From Pseudoalteromonas rubra (GTDB lineage Bacteria > Pseudomonadota > Gammaproteobacteria > Enterobacterales > Alteromonadaceae), in contig NZ_PNCJ01000007.1 in NCBI RefSeq assembly GCF_005887115.1, positions 62,001 through 126,000 of the forward strand: a stretch of 64,000 nucleotides of DNA, written 5' to 3'. The notes under the pieces were generated by a model. That model ran no database searches. It had not been told where the DNA came from and saw nothing but the letters and a program-made list of their open reading frames with translations. The position numbers were made by a program, and so were the translations under genes. Shown here in pieces: positions 47,373 to 58,001 of the stretch. The number at the start of each line of letters is the position of its first letter. The stretch's first letter is position 1.

Positions 47373-48947
47373 GTGATTTTTAGTCATATAACGACACAAC
47401 CCGGGGAAGTAACCAGCATTCGGTTACGGCGCGACTATATCGCCAGTCCCCTGTCTCTGTACGCAGCGCTGGACAAACCCAATTCGCTGTTATTGGAGTC
47501 TGCCGAAATAGACTCCAAGGATAATGTGAAAAGCATTATTCTGGTCGACACGGCACTGCGCTTTGAGTGCCAGGGTAAAAGCGTGATAGTCCGTGCTCTG
47601 TCAAATAACGGTGAACAACTGCTGCCCTATCTGGCACAGGAAGTCGAAAACTGTGATGTAGAACTAGGTAACTCAGTGCTGACCATTACTTACCGGGATA
47701 CACCGGCAGATCTGGATGAATACGCGAAACTCAAGGCTGATAACGCATTCAGTGCGCTCAGAACCTGTATAAACCAAATAAAGTGCAACTCAGAAACACC
47801 GTTTTCGCTGTTTCTGGGTGGCGTGTTTGCCTATGATATGGTGGCCAACTTTGAGCAACTGCCCGACGTCGCCGATGGCGCCAACAGCTGTCCAGACTAC
47901 GTATTCTACCTTGCTGAAACCTTGTTGATCATCGATCATCAGGCGCAAACTACAGAGCTAATCGGTAATGTGTTTAATGGACCTGATGTTCACGCCAATT
48001 GTTTTGAAGTCGGCCGCCAATTGGAAGTACTTAACCGGCAGTGCGATGATCTGCAAGCCTTTACGCCTGAACCAGTCAAAGGCCGTTGCGACGTGCATGT
48101 TGATATCAGCGACGAAGCGTATAAAGAGCAGGTTATCAAACTGAAGCAACATATCGTGGATGGCGACATCTTTCAGGTTGTTCCCTCCAGAACATTTACT
48201 TTGCCCTGTGCAAATCCTTTGTCGGCCTATATGGCGCTCAAACAACAAAATCCCAGCCCGTATATGTTCTACATGCGTGATGAGGACTTTGTATTATTCG
48301 GTGCCTCCCCCGAGTCTGCACTGAAATACTGCGAAAAAAGCAATCAGGTTGAAGTTTACCCTATCGCTGGCACGCGCCCACGCGGAAAATTTGCCGACGG
48401 TAGCATTAACCCGGATCTGGATAGCCGTATCGAACTGGAACTCAGAGACGACCAGAAAGAGCGCGCCGAGCATCTGATGTTAGTAGATCTGGCTCGTAAT
48501 GATGTGGCGCGGATCAGCATACCGGGCACCCGCCACGCCAAAGAACTACTTAAAGTTGACCGCTATTCTCAGGTGATGCATCTGGTTTCTCGTGTAGTCG
48601 GTCAGCTTAAGCCAGATCTGGATGCACTGCACGCCTATCAGGCCAGTATGAACATGGGCACTTTGGTTGGCGCACCAAAAGTCAAAGCAGCTGAGCTGGT
48701 CAGACATACAGAACAGCACCGACGTGGCAGCTATGGCGGCGCGGTTGGCTACCTGACAGGCGATGGTGCAATGGATTCATGTATTGTGATCCGCTCAGCC
48801 TTTGTGAAAGACGGTCAGGCTCTGGTGCAGGCCGGAGCTGGCGTTGTCTATGACTCAACCCCGCAAGCCGAGGCCGATGAGACCCGCGCCAAAGCCAGCG
48901 CCGTGATCAAAGCAATTCAGTCGACTTATTCAGGAGAGCAGGCATGA
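47373..48947 (+). CDS. trpE: Anthranilate synthase component I
   Basis: This is a 524-residue enzyme that makes anthranilate from chorismate, with ammonia from TrpG. The GTG at 47373 is the start (AGGA 7 nt upstream). The Trp-feedback motif LLLESAEIDSKD is at about 36-47, so the enzyme is expected to be inhibited by tryptophan. The active-site core includes DGDIFQVVPSRTF, YPIAGTRPRG and MVDLARNDV. Its TGA overlaps the trpG start by 4 nt. It is read only if both upstream attenuators are passed. Confidence 0.98.
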   Translation: MIFSHITTQPGEVTSIRLRRDYIASPLSLYAALDKPNSLLLESAEIDSKDNVKSIILVDTALRFECQGKSVIVRALSNNGEQLLPYLAQEVENCDVELGNSVLTITYRDTPADLDEYAKLKADNAFSALRTCINQIKCNSETPFSLFLGGVFAYDMVANFEQLPDVADGANSCPDYVFYLAETLLIIDHQAQTTELIGNVFNGPDVHANCFEVGRQLEVLNRQCDDLQAFTPEPVKGRCDVHVDISDEAYKEQVIKLKQHIVDGDIFQVVPSRTFTLPCANPLSAYMALKQQNPSPYMFYMRDEDFVLFGASPESALKYCEKSNQVEVYPIAGTRPRGKFADGSINPDLDSRIELELRDDQKERAEHLMLVDLARNDVARISIPGTRHAKELLKVDRYSQVMHLVSRVVGQLKPDLDALHAYQASMNMGTLVGAPKVKAAELVRHTEQHRRGSYGGAVGYLTGDGAMDSCIVIRSAFVKDGQALVQAGAGVVYDSTPQAEADETRAKASAVIKAIQSTYSGEQA

Positions 48948-49534
48948 TCCCTAAGATATATTTTCTTGATAACTTTGACTCCTTCTCTTACAACCTGGTT
49001 GACGAACTGTCGCTCCTTGGCGCTGAACTGGTGGTGTATCGCAATCACCTGGACGCCGAAACGATTTTTGCAAAGATGGAACAAGAAACCGACCCGGTGA
49101 TTCTGGTTTTGTCTCCGGGTCCGGGGGCGCCAAAAGATGCAGGCTGTTTACTTGAGCTGATAGCCCTGTGCAAAGGCAAATATCCCATGCTGGGGATCTG
49201 CCTGGGCCAGCAGGCACTCACGCAAAGCTATGGCGGCACAATTGGCCATGCCGGAGAAACAGTACACGGTAAGTCATCTCATATTTCTGTGACGCCACAC
49301 CCTGTTTTTGACGGGCTGGGAAAATCGTTTCCGGTAGCGCGCTATCACTCACTAATGGCGACTCAGGTCCCCGAATGCCTTGAGGTCATCGCCCAGTATG
49401 AAGAAATCCCCATGGCGATTTTCCACCCGAATGATAAGGTGATCGGGTATCAGTTTCACCCTGAATCAATTTTAACCCCATGCGGCGCCCAGCTATTAAA
49501 GCAAAGCATCGCCTACCTCACTTCCCAGGAGTAG
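48944..49534 (+). CDS. trpG: Anthranilate synthase component II (glutamine amidotransferase)
   Basis: This is a 196-residue class I amidotransferase that feeds ammonia to TrpE. The catalytic triad is Cys86 (GICLGQQ), His172 and Glu174 (YQFHPES). It is a separate protein here, unlike the TrpGD fusion of E. coli. The 4-nt overlap with trpE favours equal synthesis. Confidence 0.96.
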   Translation: MIPKIYFLDNFDSFSYNLVDELSLLGAELVVYRNHLDAETIFAKMEQETDPVILVLSPGPGAPKDAGCLLELIALCKGKYPMLGICLGQQALTQSYGGTIGHAGETVHGKSSHISVTPHPVFDGLGKSFPVARYHSLMATQVPECLEVIAQYEEIPMAIFHPNDKVIGYQFHPESILTPCGAQLLKQSIAYLTSQE

Positions 49535-49536
49535 AC

Positions 49537-50541
49537 ATGGAAAGTTTAAATTTATTACTAGAACAAAAGTCGCTGGATTTTGCCGCCGCCACCGAGCTCT
49601 TTGGCGCCGTTATGCAAGGGCAACTTGATGAAGTACAACTCACTGCTGCTCTGGTCGCGCTGAAAATCAAAGGCGAAACAGCCGAAGAGATCGCTGGGGC
49701 GGCAAAAGCGATGCGCGACCATGCCATCGCATTTGATACACAAGGCCTGCTGTGCGCCGATAGCTGTGGCACCGGTGGCGATGGCACCAACACCATTAAT
49801 GTCAGCACCACGGCGGCTATCGTGGCTGCGACCTGTGGCATACCTATGGTAAAACATGGCAACCGCAGTGTGTCCAGTAAGTCTGGATCTGCGGATCTGT
49901 TAAAAACGCTTGGCATTAATCTGGATATGGACCCACAGGCGGGCGCGCGATGTTTACAACAAACCAATTTTACCTTTTTGTTTGCGCCGCATTATCACAC
50001 CGGCGTTAAACACGCGATGCCAGTACGCACTAAATTAAAAACCCGTACTCTGTTCAATATTCTCGGACCGCTGGCAAACCCTGCCAAACCTCAGGTACAG
50101 CTGCTGGGTGTGTATGATCCCAATTTGTGTCGCCCCATGGCCGAAACGCTGAATAAGCTGGGCACACAACGGGCGATGGTGGTGCATGGTTCAGGATGTG
50201 ACGAAATTGCCTTACACGGCGAAACACAGGTGACTGAACTAAATCAGGGCGTGCTGACAGAATATACTCTCACACCCGAAGACTTTGGACTAAAACAGTA
50301 CCCGCTCGATGCCATTGCCGGCGACACACCCGAGTTTAATGCCAAAGCGACGCGCGATATCCTGAGTGGAAACGGCGAAGAGGCACACAATGCGGCCATC
50401 ATTGCCAATGTGGCCGCCCTGATGGTGATGACAAACAAAGCATCGGATCTTAAATCAGCCAGCGCCCAGGTTGCACAAGTACTGGCATCGGGACGTTGCT
50501 TAGAAAAACTTGCTGACATCGTGGAGGTCAGTCATGGCTAA
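49537..50541 (+). CDS. trpD: Anthranilate phosphoribosyltransferase
   Basis: This is a 334-residue enzyme that joins anthranilate to phosphoribosyl pyrophosphate. The ATG at 49537, two bases after the trpG stop, has AGGAG 6 nt upstream; longer frames overlap trpG. Signature blocks are DSCGTGGDGTNTINVST, MVKHGNRSVSSKSGSADLL and RTLFNILGPLANPA. Its last 8 nt overlap trpCF. Confidence 0.97.
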   Translation: MESLNLLLEQKSLDFAAATELFGAVMQGQLDEVQLTAALVALKIKGETAEEIAGAAKAMRDHAIAFDTQGLLCADSCGTGGDGTNTINVSTTAAIVAATCGIPMVKHGNRSVSSKSGSADLLKTLGINLDMDPQAGARCLQQTNFTFLFAPHYHTGVKHAMPVRTKLKTRTLFNILGPLANPAKPQVQLLGVYDPNLCRPMAETLNKLGTQRAMVVHGSGCDEIALHGETQVTELNQGVLTEYTLTPEDFGLKQYPLDAIAGDTPEFNAKATRDILSGNGEEAHNAAIIANVAALMVMTNKASDLKSASAQVAQVLASGRCLEKLADIVEVSHG

Positions 50542-51898
50542 TGTGTTAGAAAAAATTGTTGCAGACAAAGAAGTCGAAGTCGCGGCAAGAAGGCAAGCTC
50601 GCCCTCTGGCTAGCTTTATTGAGCAGATAGCGCCAAGTGATCGTGATTTTTACGGCGCACTGAGCCAGCCCGGTACGCAATTCATCCTGGAGTGCAAAAA
50701 GGCCTCGCCGTCGAAAGGTTTGATCCGTCAGCATTTCGATCTGGACGAGATCACCAACGTCTATGGCCGTTACGCTTCTTGTATCAGTGTACTAACCGAC
50801 GAAAAGTACTTTCAAGGTAGTTTTGACTACCTTAGCTATGTGCGCACTCAGGTTGCTCAGCCACTCATTTGCAAAGACTTTTTTATTGATGAGTATCAGG
50901 TTTATCTTGCCCGTTTAAGCGGGGGTGACGCCATCTTACTCATGCTATCCGTGCTTGACGATGCGCGTTACTGTGCACTGGCAGAGTTGGCTCACAGCCT
51001 GAACATGGCCGTACTGACTGAAGTGAGCAACGAAGAAGAAGTACACCGGGCATTAGCACTGGACGCAAGATTGATTGGTATCAACAATCGTAACCTCAGA
51101 GACTTGAGTACCGACCTGGCCACCAGCGAGCGTTTGCGCAAGTTGATCCCTGACGATAAAACCGTGATCTCTGAGTCTGGTATTTACACGCATACCGATG
51201 TAAAGCGACTGGCCCCTATCTGCAACGGCTTCCTGGTCGGCAGCTCGCTGATGGCGGAGCAGGACCTGGAAACAGCCTGCCGTAAGCTGATCCTCGGAGA
51301 AAACAAAGTGTGTGGCCTGACCCGCAGCCAAGATGCCATTGCTGCCTACGAGGCTGGCGCCGTATATGGTGGGTTAATTTTTTATCCCAAGTCACCACGC
51401 TATGTAGACATCGACTGCGCAAAAGCCGTTGTAGACAGCGCACCGCTAAATTATGTGGGTGTCTTTGTTGATGCACCGCTTGATCAAGTCGTCGAACATG
51501 TCCGTATCCTTACACTCAGTGCAGTACAACTACACGGCACTGAGTCACAGACTTATATCGAACAATTGCGTCAACAACTGCCCGTTAACTGCCAGATCTG
51601 GAAAGCACAAGGGATCACGGACCGCCTGCCAGAACCATTACAAGGCGTCGACAAACACTTGTACGACACTAAGATAAAAGGTCAGATTGGCGGTACAGGA
51701 CAAGTATTTGACTGGCAATTACTAAGCAATACATCCGGCGAATTTATGCTGGCGGGCGGCCTGAGCGCAGACAACTTAACACACGCAACCTTCCTGGGCG
51801 CAGCCGGATTCGACTTGAATTCTGGTGTGGAAAGCAGCCCTGGCAAAAAGTGCGCAGATAAACTGAACAAAGCTTTTAACACAATTCGTAAATACTGA
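50534..51898 (+). CDS. trpCF: Bifunctional indole-3-glycerol-phosphate synthase / phosphoribosylanthranilate isomerase
   Basis: This is a 454-residue fusion, as in E. coli. The TrpC domain (about 1-255) has [27 protein letters not shown] and ISESGIY; the TrpF domain (about 256-454) begins [26 protein letters not shown] and includes VQLHGTES and [11 protein letters not shown]. Together they perform steps three and four of the pathway. A GGAGG site precedes the ATG, which lies inside the trpD end. Confidence 0.97.
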   Translation: MANVLEKIVADKEVEVAARRQARPLASFIEQIAPSDRDFYGALSQPGTQFILECKKASPSKGLIRQHFDLDEITNVYGRYASCISVLTDEKYFQGSFDYLSYVRTQVAQPLICKDFFIDEYQVYLARLSGGDAILLMLSVLDDARYCALAELAHSLNMAVLTEVSNEEEVHRALALDARLIGINNRNLRDLSTDLATSERLRKLIPDDKTVISESGIYTHTDVKRLAPICNGFLVGSSLMAEQDLETACRKLILGENKVCGLTRSQDAIAAYEAGAVYGGLIFYPKSPRYVDIDCAKAVVDSAPLNYVGVFVDAPLDQVVEHVRILTLSAVQLHGTESQTYIEQLRQQLPVNCQIWKAQGITDRLPEPLQGVDKHLYDTKIKGQIGGTGQVFDWQLLSNTSGEFMLAGGLSADNLTHATFLGAAGFDLNSGVESSPGKKCADKLNKAFNTIRKY

Positions 51899-51905
51899 GG
51901 TGGAA

Positions 51906-53090
51906 ATGATTAATACAGGCTATTACGGCGACTTTGGCGGCATGTTTGTCCCAGAATTGCTGGTTCCGGCGCTCAAACAACTTGAGCAGGAATTTAACAA
52001 AGCACAAAACGATCCGGCTTTTCAGCAAGAGTTTTATCAGCTGCTGAATGAGTTTGCAGGTCGTCCGACTCCACTCACGCTGACCAGAAACCTGGTTAAA
52101 AACCCGAAAGTGAAACTTTACCTCAAGCGTGAAGATCTATTGCATGGTGGTGCCCACAAAACTAACCAAGTACTAGGTCAGGCGCTGCTCACAAAACGTA
52201 TGGGTAAGTCGGAAGTTATCGCAGAAACCGGGGCAGGACAACATGGTGTTGCGACAGCACTGGCCTGTGCACTGCTGGGTCTGAAATGTCGCGTTTACAT
52301 GGGCGCAAAAGACGTTGAGCGTCAACAACCGAATGTATTCCGCATGCGCCTGATGGGTGCCGAGGTCATTCCGGTTACTGCGGGGTCCGGTACACTTAAA
52401 GATGCCGTAAACGAAGCGATGCGTGACTGGTCTGCCAACTATAAAACGGCTCACTACCTGCTCGGTACGGCAGCAGGTCCGCACCCTTTCCCAACGCTGG
52501 TGCGTGAGTTCCAGAAAATGATTGGTGAAGAAGCCAAGCAACAGGTCCTTGAGGCAGAGGGTAAACTGCCGGATGTAGTAATGGCCTGTGTGGGCGGGGG
52601 CTCAAATGCCATTGGTATGTTCGCCGACTTTATTGACGAGGCAAATGTTAAATTGATTGGTATCGAACCTGCAGGTAAGGGTCTGGATACCGAAGAGCAT
52701 GGTGCCGCATTGTGTAAAGGCACCAAAGGCATTTTGCATGGCGCTTACACTTACATAATGCAAAATCCGGATGGTCAGATTGAAGAATCTTACTCTGTGT
52801 CTGCAGGTCTGGACTATCCTGCGGTCGGCCCTCAACATGCCTACCTGCATGAAACCGGCCGCGCACAGTATGTTGCCGTTACCGATGATGAAGCGCTGGC
52901 GGCGTTCCAGTCATTGGCTAAACATGAAGGGATCATTCCAGCGCTGGAGTCGAGCCATGCTCTGGCTTATGCCCTGAAATATGCAGAAGCACAGGAGCAG
53001 GATACAGTGATTGTTGTAAATCTAAGCGGCCGCGGCGACAAAGACCTGGCCCATGTCCATCAGGTATTAGAAGCGCGAGGTGAGCTATGA
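51906..53090 (+). CDS. trpB: Tryptophan synthase beta chain
   Basis: This is a 394-residue PLP enzyme that joins indole and serine. The ATG at 51906 (GAGG upstream) is used rather than the GTG at 51900. The PLP Lys is Lys85 in [12 protein letters not shown]; the phosphate-binding [10 protein letters not shown] and the N-terminal [12 protein letters not shown] are intact. It overlaps trpA by 4 nt. This is the standard TrpB1 type, not TrpB2. Confidence 0.98.
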   Translation: MINTGYYGDFGGMFVPELLVPALKQLEQEFNKAQNDPAFQQEFYQLLNEFAGRPTPLTLTRNLVKNPKVKLYLKREDLLHGGAHKTNQVLGQALLTKRMGKSEVIAETGAGQHGVATALACALLGLKCRVYMGAKDVERQQPNVFRMRLMGAEVIPVTAGSGTLKDAVNEAMRDWSANYKTAHYLLGTAAGPHPFPTLVREFQKMIGEEAKQQVLEAEGKLPDVVMACVGGGSNAIGMFADFIDEANVKLIGIEPAGKGLDTEEHGAALCKGTKGILHGAYTYIMQNPDGQIEESYSVSAGLDYPAVGPQHAYLHETGRAQYVAVTDDEALAAFQSLAKHEGIIPALESSHALAYALKYAEAQEQDTVIVVNLSGRGDKDLAHVHQVLEARGEL

Positions 53091-53893
53091 GCCGTTACAA
53101 TGACATGTTTGTACAGCTAAAGGACAAGCAACAAGGAGCCTTTGTGCCGTTTGTGACCATCGGCGACCCCGACAAAGAAACTAGTCTGGCGATCATTAAA
53201 AGCCTGATTGAAGGCGGCGCTGACGCTTTGGAATTAGGGATCCCATTTTCAGATCCCATTGCTGATGGTCCAGTGATCCAGGCTGCAAACATCCGTGCGC
53301 TGGAGCAAAACATCAACACAGAGGATTGTTTTGAGGTGATCAGTGCCATCAGAGCGCAATATCCCCATATTCCAATTGGGTTGTTATTGTACTCTAACTT
53401 GATTTTCGCACGAGGTCTGGAGAGTTTTTACCAGCAAGCCAAAGCCGCGGGGGTTGATTCCGTGTTGGTTGCCGATGTGCCACTGCATGAATCCAAACTG
53501 TTCCGCAGAGCGGCAGTAGCAGCCGGTATTGAACCAATTTTCATTGCAACGCCTAATGCCAGTGACGATACACTGCGTGAGTGCGCCAGTTATGGCAGAG
53601 GCTATACCTACCTGCTCTCTCGTGCCGGAGTCACAGGCACAGAAAGTCAGGTACAGATGCCCACGGATGAGATCATTACCAAGCTTACCGAATACCATGC
53701 CGCTCCGGCCTTGCTTGGTTTTGGGATCTCTACCCCGGAGCAGGTCAAAGCCGCATTGGACTCTGGTGCCGCAGGTGCTATCTCTGGTTCTGCGGTGGTC
53801 AAAATCATTGAGCAGCACCTGGATGACAAACCTGTTATGTATCAGGCGCTATGTGCGTTTGTGCGCGACATGAAAGCCGCGACCCAGCGTTAA
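53087..53893 (+). CDS. trpA: Tryptophan synthase alpha chain
   Basis: This is a 268-residue TIM-barrel enzyme that releases indole from indole-3-glycerol phosphate and channels it to TrpB. Catalytic Glu is in [15 protein letters not shown] and catalytic Asp in [20 protein letters not shown] binds phosphate. It is the last trp gene, and its stop is only 4 bp from the end of the convergent HU gene, with no room for a separate terminator between them. Confidence 0.97.
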   Translation: MSRYNDMFVQLKDKQQGAFVPFVTIGDPDKETSLAIIKSLIEGGADALELGIPFSDPIADGPVIQAANIRALEQNINTEDCFEVISAIRAQYPHIPIGLLLYSNLIFARGLESFYQQAKAAGVDSVLVADVPLHESKLFRRAAVAAGIEPIFIATPNASDDTLRECASYGRGYTYLLSRAGVTGTESQVQMPTDEIITKLTEYHAAPALLGFGISTPEQVKAALDSGAAGAISGSAVVKIIEQHLDDKPVMYQALCAFVRDMKAATQR

Positions 53894-53897
53894 CACG

Positions 53898-54179
53898 TTA
53901 TTTGTCAGCCAGCGCATCCTTGAATGCTTTGGCTGGCTTAAACAGCACTTTGTTTTGCCCTTCAATCATGATCTCTTCGCCGGTTCTCGGGTTTCTGCCC
54001 GGTTTAGCCGGATGATAACTTAAAGTAAAAGTGCCCATTCCATTGAGCTGGACCTGATCCCCTTCGGACAGACGTTTGGTGATAAGTTTCAACAGACTCC
54101 CCAGTGCCGCCTGAGTGTCTTTTTTGGTCAATTCGCTATGTGCCGCCATGGCAGCAACCAGTTCACTTTTATTCATCAT
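53898..54179 (-). CDS. HU-family DNA-binding protein
   Basis: This is a 93-residue histone-like protein with the helical N-terminus MNKSELVAAMAAHSELTKKD and the arm motif PGRNPRTGEEIMIEG. It bends and wraps DNA. The sequence departs from HU-alpha/beta at several positions and may be a minor paralogue. It is convergent with trpA. Confidence 0.92.
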   Translation of the reverse strand: MMNKSELVAAMAAHSELTKKDTQAALGSLLKLITKRLSEGDQVQLNGMGTFTLSYHPAKPGRNPRTGEEIMIEGQNKVLFKPAKAFKDALADK

Positions 54180-54340
54180 GCAATCCGTCTTTATACAACA
54201 AAGCGAGGCAGGCTAAGGACTTCTGTCACAAATGTCAATCTTGAGCGGATTAAACGAAGTTTTCCTTGCCCTGCCATACCCGAGTTGAGCTGCCTTGACT
54301 ATAGTTAGGCTAACGCTTTCAGACTTACCCAGAGGTCACA

Positions 54341-54982
54341 TTGAACGCTAACCAATATCGCTGGTGCGAACTATTCTTGGTGTTTTTTCTGTTACCCGTT
54401 ATTGCCTATGCATTTCGCCATCAACTCGCCAATTGGTTATTTCCGGCACTTATTATACTCACAGCTGTGTGTACATATTTGTTGTTGACCGATCCTCATT
54501 TCAAACGTTTTCGCCTCACCAGCCTCGGAACCTTCTCGACGGTTAAACGGCGATTGTTTTCAACATTTTTTATCGGGGCATTGTTTTCGGCTATGTTCTA
54601 TGGTCTGGTCAACCAGGAGAGCTGGTTTGATATGCCACTCAATTCCACCGATGACTGGTTGATACTTTTGATAGCTTATCCAATTTTATCGGTTTTACCT
54701 CAGGAGCTTGTGTTTAGGAGCTACTTTTTCCACCGTTACAAACGCATTTTACCTCAGAAACCCACTCGGGTTGTACTCAGTGCTACTGTCTTCGCCCTGG
54801 CCCATTGTGTCTATGATAATTGGGTGGCAATAGCGCTGTCTTTTGCAGGTGGGTTATTGTTTGCTTATACCTATGCGCATAGTCGCTCTCTGGCAGTATG
54901 TGTGCTTGAGCACAGCCTCTGGGGCTTGTGGGTGTTTACACTGGGATTAGGTCATTACTTAGATTCTGGCGTTACTTTTTAG
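54341..54982 (+). CDS. CPBP-family intramembrane metalloprotease
   Basis: This is a 213-residue membrane protein with about six helices. Motif 1 is PQELVFRSYF, in which Gln replaces the first Glu of the common EExxxR, a variant seen in part of the family; motif 2 is ALAHCVYDNW. The start appears to be TTG at 54341, with AGAGG 6 nt upstream and no better codon. Substrate unknown. It is convergent with the transporter gene. Confidence 0.82.
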   Translation: MNANQYRWCELFLVFFLLPVIAYAFRHQLANWLFPALIILTAVCTYLLLTDPHFKRFRLTSLGTFSTVKRRLFSTFFIGALFSAMFYGLVNQESWFDMPLNSTDDWLILLIAYPILSVLPQELVFRSYFFHRYKRILPQKPTRVVLSATVFALAHCVYDNWVAIALSFAGGLLFAYTYAHSRSLAVCVLEHSLWGLWVFTLGLGHYLDSGVTF

Positions 54983-55037
54983 GACTCCCGGGCGCCGCGG
55001 TCATGCTGACGCCCGAGAGTAATTGTCGTGTCGGTAA

Positions 55038-56462
55038 TTAGAAACCAAACAGACTGAAAGAGAAGAACTTAGTGGTCACTGTGTTGACAAAAATCAGCAA
55101 CAGGATAACCGGAATAAAGGTTGACAGAGAAAAGTTCACGTACTTTTCCATTAAACTCCCTTTATAGTTTGGTGAGCCCTGTGCTAATTCTTCAGACAGA
55201 TTGTGCTTTTTCCATCGATACATAACGAATAAACACACCAGTAAACCGTTGAATGGCAAAATGGTTTCGTAAAATACGTCAGAGATCAGTGCAAACATAC
55301 TCTGGCTGGCCCCACCATAATTCACAAAATCAGTCAGCCACCCCACCATACCAAAAGACATAGTACACAACACTGTCAGACCACCGGTAGTCAATGCCAG
55401 CAGACCCAGTGCTTTCTTACGACTGATGTCTTTCTCTTCCATCAGCGCTGCAGTCGGTACTTCAATGATAGAAACCAGTGAGGTGATGGCAGCAAAGAAG
55501 ACTAACAAAAAGAACACCGAAGCCACTGCTGAGGCTCCGAAATAGCCGATGTCAGATTGCAGTGCCAGAAGTAACTTGGGTAGATAAACGAAAATCATTG
55601 ACACGGATGAGTCACTCAACTGGGCGGGATCCGTATCCGGGTTAAAACTAAAGATGGCTGGTAACACCATCAGACCCGCAATAAATGCAACCAGAGAGTC
55701 GGTGATCGCAACCATTTTGGAGCTACCGACAATGTCATCTTTCTTGGAGATATACGACGCGTATGTGATGAGGATACCCATCCCCAGCGACAGTGAAAAG
55801 AATGACTGAGATAAGGCGCCATTGAGCACACTGGCATTCATTTTGGAAAAGTCAGGCACCAGGTAGTAACGCACCCCTTCCATGGCATTGTCCAGTGTTA
55901 GTACATACATCACCAGACCCAGCAGCAATACAAAAAGGGCAGGCATCATAAACTTAGCTGCTTTTTCAATCCCTTCTTTTACACCACCAATCAGTATCAG
56001 ATTAACAATAATGCCAACAAATACCATGTAGATGAACATAGAGTACTGGTTCACAAACGCATCAAAATGGCCCGGATTTGCCAATAGGTCAAGATTACCC
56101 ATGACCGTCTGAACCAGGTAACCGAAAATCCATACCGTGATCACCATGTAGAACACTGCGATCATAAACGGTGTTAATACTGCAATCGCCCCCGCGAGTG
56201 ACCACTTTTTATCACCTTGTGTCAGTGATTTGTATGAGCCATAAGGGTCTTTTTGTGCCTTTCGACCCATCGCCATCTCAGCCATCATCACTGGCAAACA
56301 AATAAAGATAACAAACAGGGCATAAGTTAGCAGAAAAGCACCGCCCCCATTTTTTGTTGCAGATACGGGAAACCCAACCAGGTTACCAATCCCTACTGCG
56401 GAACCTGCTGCGGCGAGAATAAATCCTAGCCGCGAGCTGAAGTGCTCACGATTTGCGCTCAC
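55038..56462 (-). CDS. Sodium-dependent transporter of the NSS family
   Basis: This is a 474-residue protein with about 11-12 helices. The N-terminal sodium/substrate site reads AAAGSAVGIGNLVGFPVSA, the NSS (SNF) signature in the less common form without Trp. It probably imports an amino acid or related solute with sodium, fitting a marine host. The substrate is not predictable. A single gene; about 230 bp with no gene lies before yciI. Confidence 0.93.
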   Translation of the reverse strand: MSANREHFSSRLGFILAAAGSAVGIGNLVGFPVSATKNGGGAFLLTYALFVIFICLPVMMAEMAMGRKAQKDPYGSYKSLTQGDKKWSLAGAIAVLTPFMIAVFYMVITVWIFGYLVQTVMGNLDLLANPGHFDAFVNQYSMFIYMVFVGIIVNLILIGGVKEGIEKAAKFMMPALFVLLLGLVMYVLTLDNAMEGVRYYLVPDFSKMNASVLNGALSQSFFSLSLGMGILITYASYISKKDDIVGSSKMVAITDSLVAFIAGLMVLPAIFSFNPDTDPAQLSDSSVSMIFVYLPKLLLALQSDIGYFGASAVASVFFLLVFFAAITSLVSIIEVPTAALMEEKDISRKKALGLLALTTGGLTVLCTMSFGMVGWLTDFVNYGGASQSMFALISDVFYETILPFNGLLVCLFVMYRWKKHNLSEELAQGSPNYKGSLMEKYVNFSLSTFIPVILLLIFVNTVTTKFFSFSLFGF

Positions 56463-56691
56463 AAGAAAAACCTTATTATTATTTTATAAGAATAGTCGAA
56501 GGACTCTACCAGCCATCCGCACGAAATTTCAAGTATAAACGTCTAATCCGTCGCGCTGAAGCGTAAACCTGGCGGCTTTACACCTGACAGATAGCTTATT
56601 GCCCAGCGCGACACCCGCGCCCGGAGCATTTACACAAAGGGGAGATTCGGTCTATGATAGGCCCAAATTACACAATAATTCTTTGCATCTT

Positions 56692-56991
56692 ATGCTTTAC
56701 ATGATCTATTCAACTGATGTTGAAAACTCTTTACAGAAGCGTCTGGCTGCACGCCCAGCACATTTGGCAAGACTGGACGAGCTTGCACAGCAACAACGTC
56801 TATTTGCCGCAGGCCCTTTGCCCGCCATCGACAGCCCGGATCCAGGTGAAGCAGGTTTTACCGGATCGCTGGTCATCGCCGAGTTTGACTCCCTGACACA
56901 AGCCCAAGCCTGGGCAGCAGAAGATCCTTACATCGCGGCTGGCGTCTATGCGAACAGCGTAGTTAAGCCATACAAGAAAGTACTGCCTTAG
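56692..56991 (+). CDS. yciI: YciI family protein
   Basis: This 99-residue protein begins [18 protein letters not shown] and contains [25 protein letters not shown] and [19 protein letters not shown], matching E. coli YciI almost block for block. The conserved His/Asp pair (His25 and Asp28 region) suggests a small ferredoxin-like-fold enzyme of unknown reaction. The ATG at 56692 is chosen over a longer frame because it matches family length. Confidence 0.93.
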   Translation: MLYMIYSTDVENSLQKRLAARPAHLARLDELAQQQRLFAAGPLPAIDSPDPGEAGFTGSLVIAEFDSLTQAQAWAAEDPYIAAGVYANSVVKPYKKVLP

Positions 56992-57071
56992 CAAGTTCAG
57001 CATGGGTTAAGTCGATCACTTTTAGCCTGTGCCACAAGATGTTAAGCAACCCTAACCGTGGAGCTTATTAA

Positions 57072-57323
57072 ATGCAGTTGCCAAGATGTTTTGCTACAGC
57101 GTTGATCTGTTGTTTACTGGGGATACACTCTGCGCAGGCCACCGAGAAGCAAGACACTATAAGCAAAAAACAAGCAGTTAAACTTGCAACCGACCAGTAT
57201 GCGGGTAAAACCCTCAAAATCTCCAAGCAAGGAGATTACTACATTGTGCGAATTTTACGCGACGATGGTCGGATCATAGATTTAAAAGTTCACCAGGTTA
57301 CGGGCGAAGTGAAGAAGGACTAA
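57072..57323 (+). CDS. PepSY-domain periplasmic protein
   Basis: This is an 83-residue exported protein with a signal peptide (MQLPRCFATALICCLLGIHSAQA) followed by one PepSY domain (ISKKQAVKLATDQYAGKTLK and DGRIIDLKVHQVTGEV). GGAG lies 8 nt before the ATG. It is 3 nt upstream of the response-regulator gene, so it is probably a periplasmic accessory or target of the two-component system. Confidence 0.88.
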   Translation: MQLPRCFATALICCLLGIHSAQATEKQDTISKKQAVKLATDQYAGKTLKISKQGDYYIVRILRDDGRIIDLKVHQVTGEVKKD

Positions 57324-57326
57324 ACA

Positions 57327-58001
57327 ATGCGAATTCTTGTAATAGAAGATGATATACAACTGGCTGAGAACCTGCGTACCGCGCTGGAGAAAGAAAAATA
57401 CAGTGTGGATCTATGCCACGACGGAGAAAATGGTCTTTTTCACTTAACTGAGTATCCACTGGATTTAGCCGTGGTCGATTTGGGTTTACCTAAGCTTGAT
57501 GGCATTGAACTCATTCGACAGGCGCGGGCAAAAGACATTAAGTTACCCATCTTAATTTTAACCGCTCGGGATCGCTGGCAGGAGAAGGTCGAAGGGCTGG
57601 ATGCCGGCGCCGATGACTATCTTACTAAGCCGTTCCACACAGAGGAGTTGATAGCTCGCTGTAACGCCTTGATCCGCAGAAGTGCCGGACAAGCTAACCC
57701 GGAGATTTGTATTGGCCCCGTCAAAATCCACACTCGCTCTCAGCAAGTTTGGGTAGAAGACCGCGAGCTGACACTGACAGCGTATGAGTACAAGGTACTT
57801 GAATACCTGATGGTCAACCCTCACAAGGTTATTTCTAAATCGGAACTGACTGAGCATATTTACGACCAGGATTTTGATTTGGACTCGAATGTCATTGAAG
57901 TCTTCGTGCTCAGGCTCAGAAAGAAACTGGACCCAGACGGCACACTGAACCCTGTCGAAACCCTCAGAGGGCGAGGTTATAGGTTTAAAAACCAGTGGTA
58001 A
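57327..58001 (+). CDS. OmpR/PhoP-family response regulator
   Basis: This is a 224-residue regulator. The receiver has the acidic pair (IEDDIQL), the phospho-acceptor Asp51 in AVVDLGLPKLDG and the Lys of LTKPFHTEEL. The C-terminal winged helix ends in VEVFVLRLRKKLDPDG and ETLRGRGYRFK. AAGGA precedes the ATG. It pairs with the kinase gene that overlaps it by 7 nt; the organisation resembles PhoPQ-type systems. Confidence 0.96.
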   Translation: MRILVIEDDIQLAENLRTALEKEKYSVDLCHDGENGLFHLTEYPLDLAVVDLGLPKLDGIELIRQARAKDIKLPILILTARDRWQEKVEGLDAGADDYLTKPFHTEELIARCNALIRRSAGQANPEICIGPVKIHTRSQQVWVEDRELTLTAYEYKVLEYLMVNPHKVISKSELTEHIYDQDFDLDSNVIEVFVLRLRKKLDPDGTLNPVETLRGRGYRFKNQW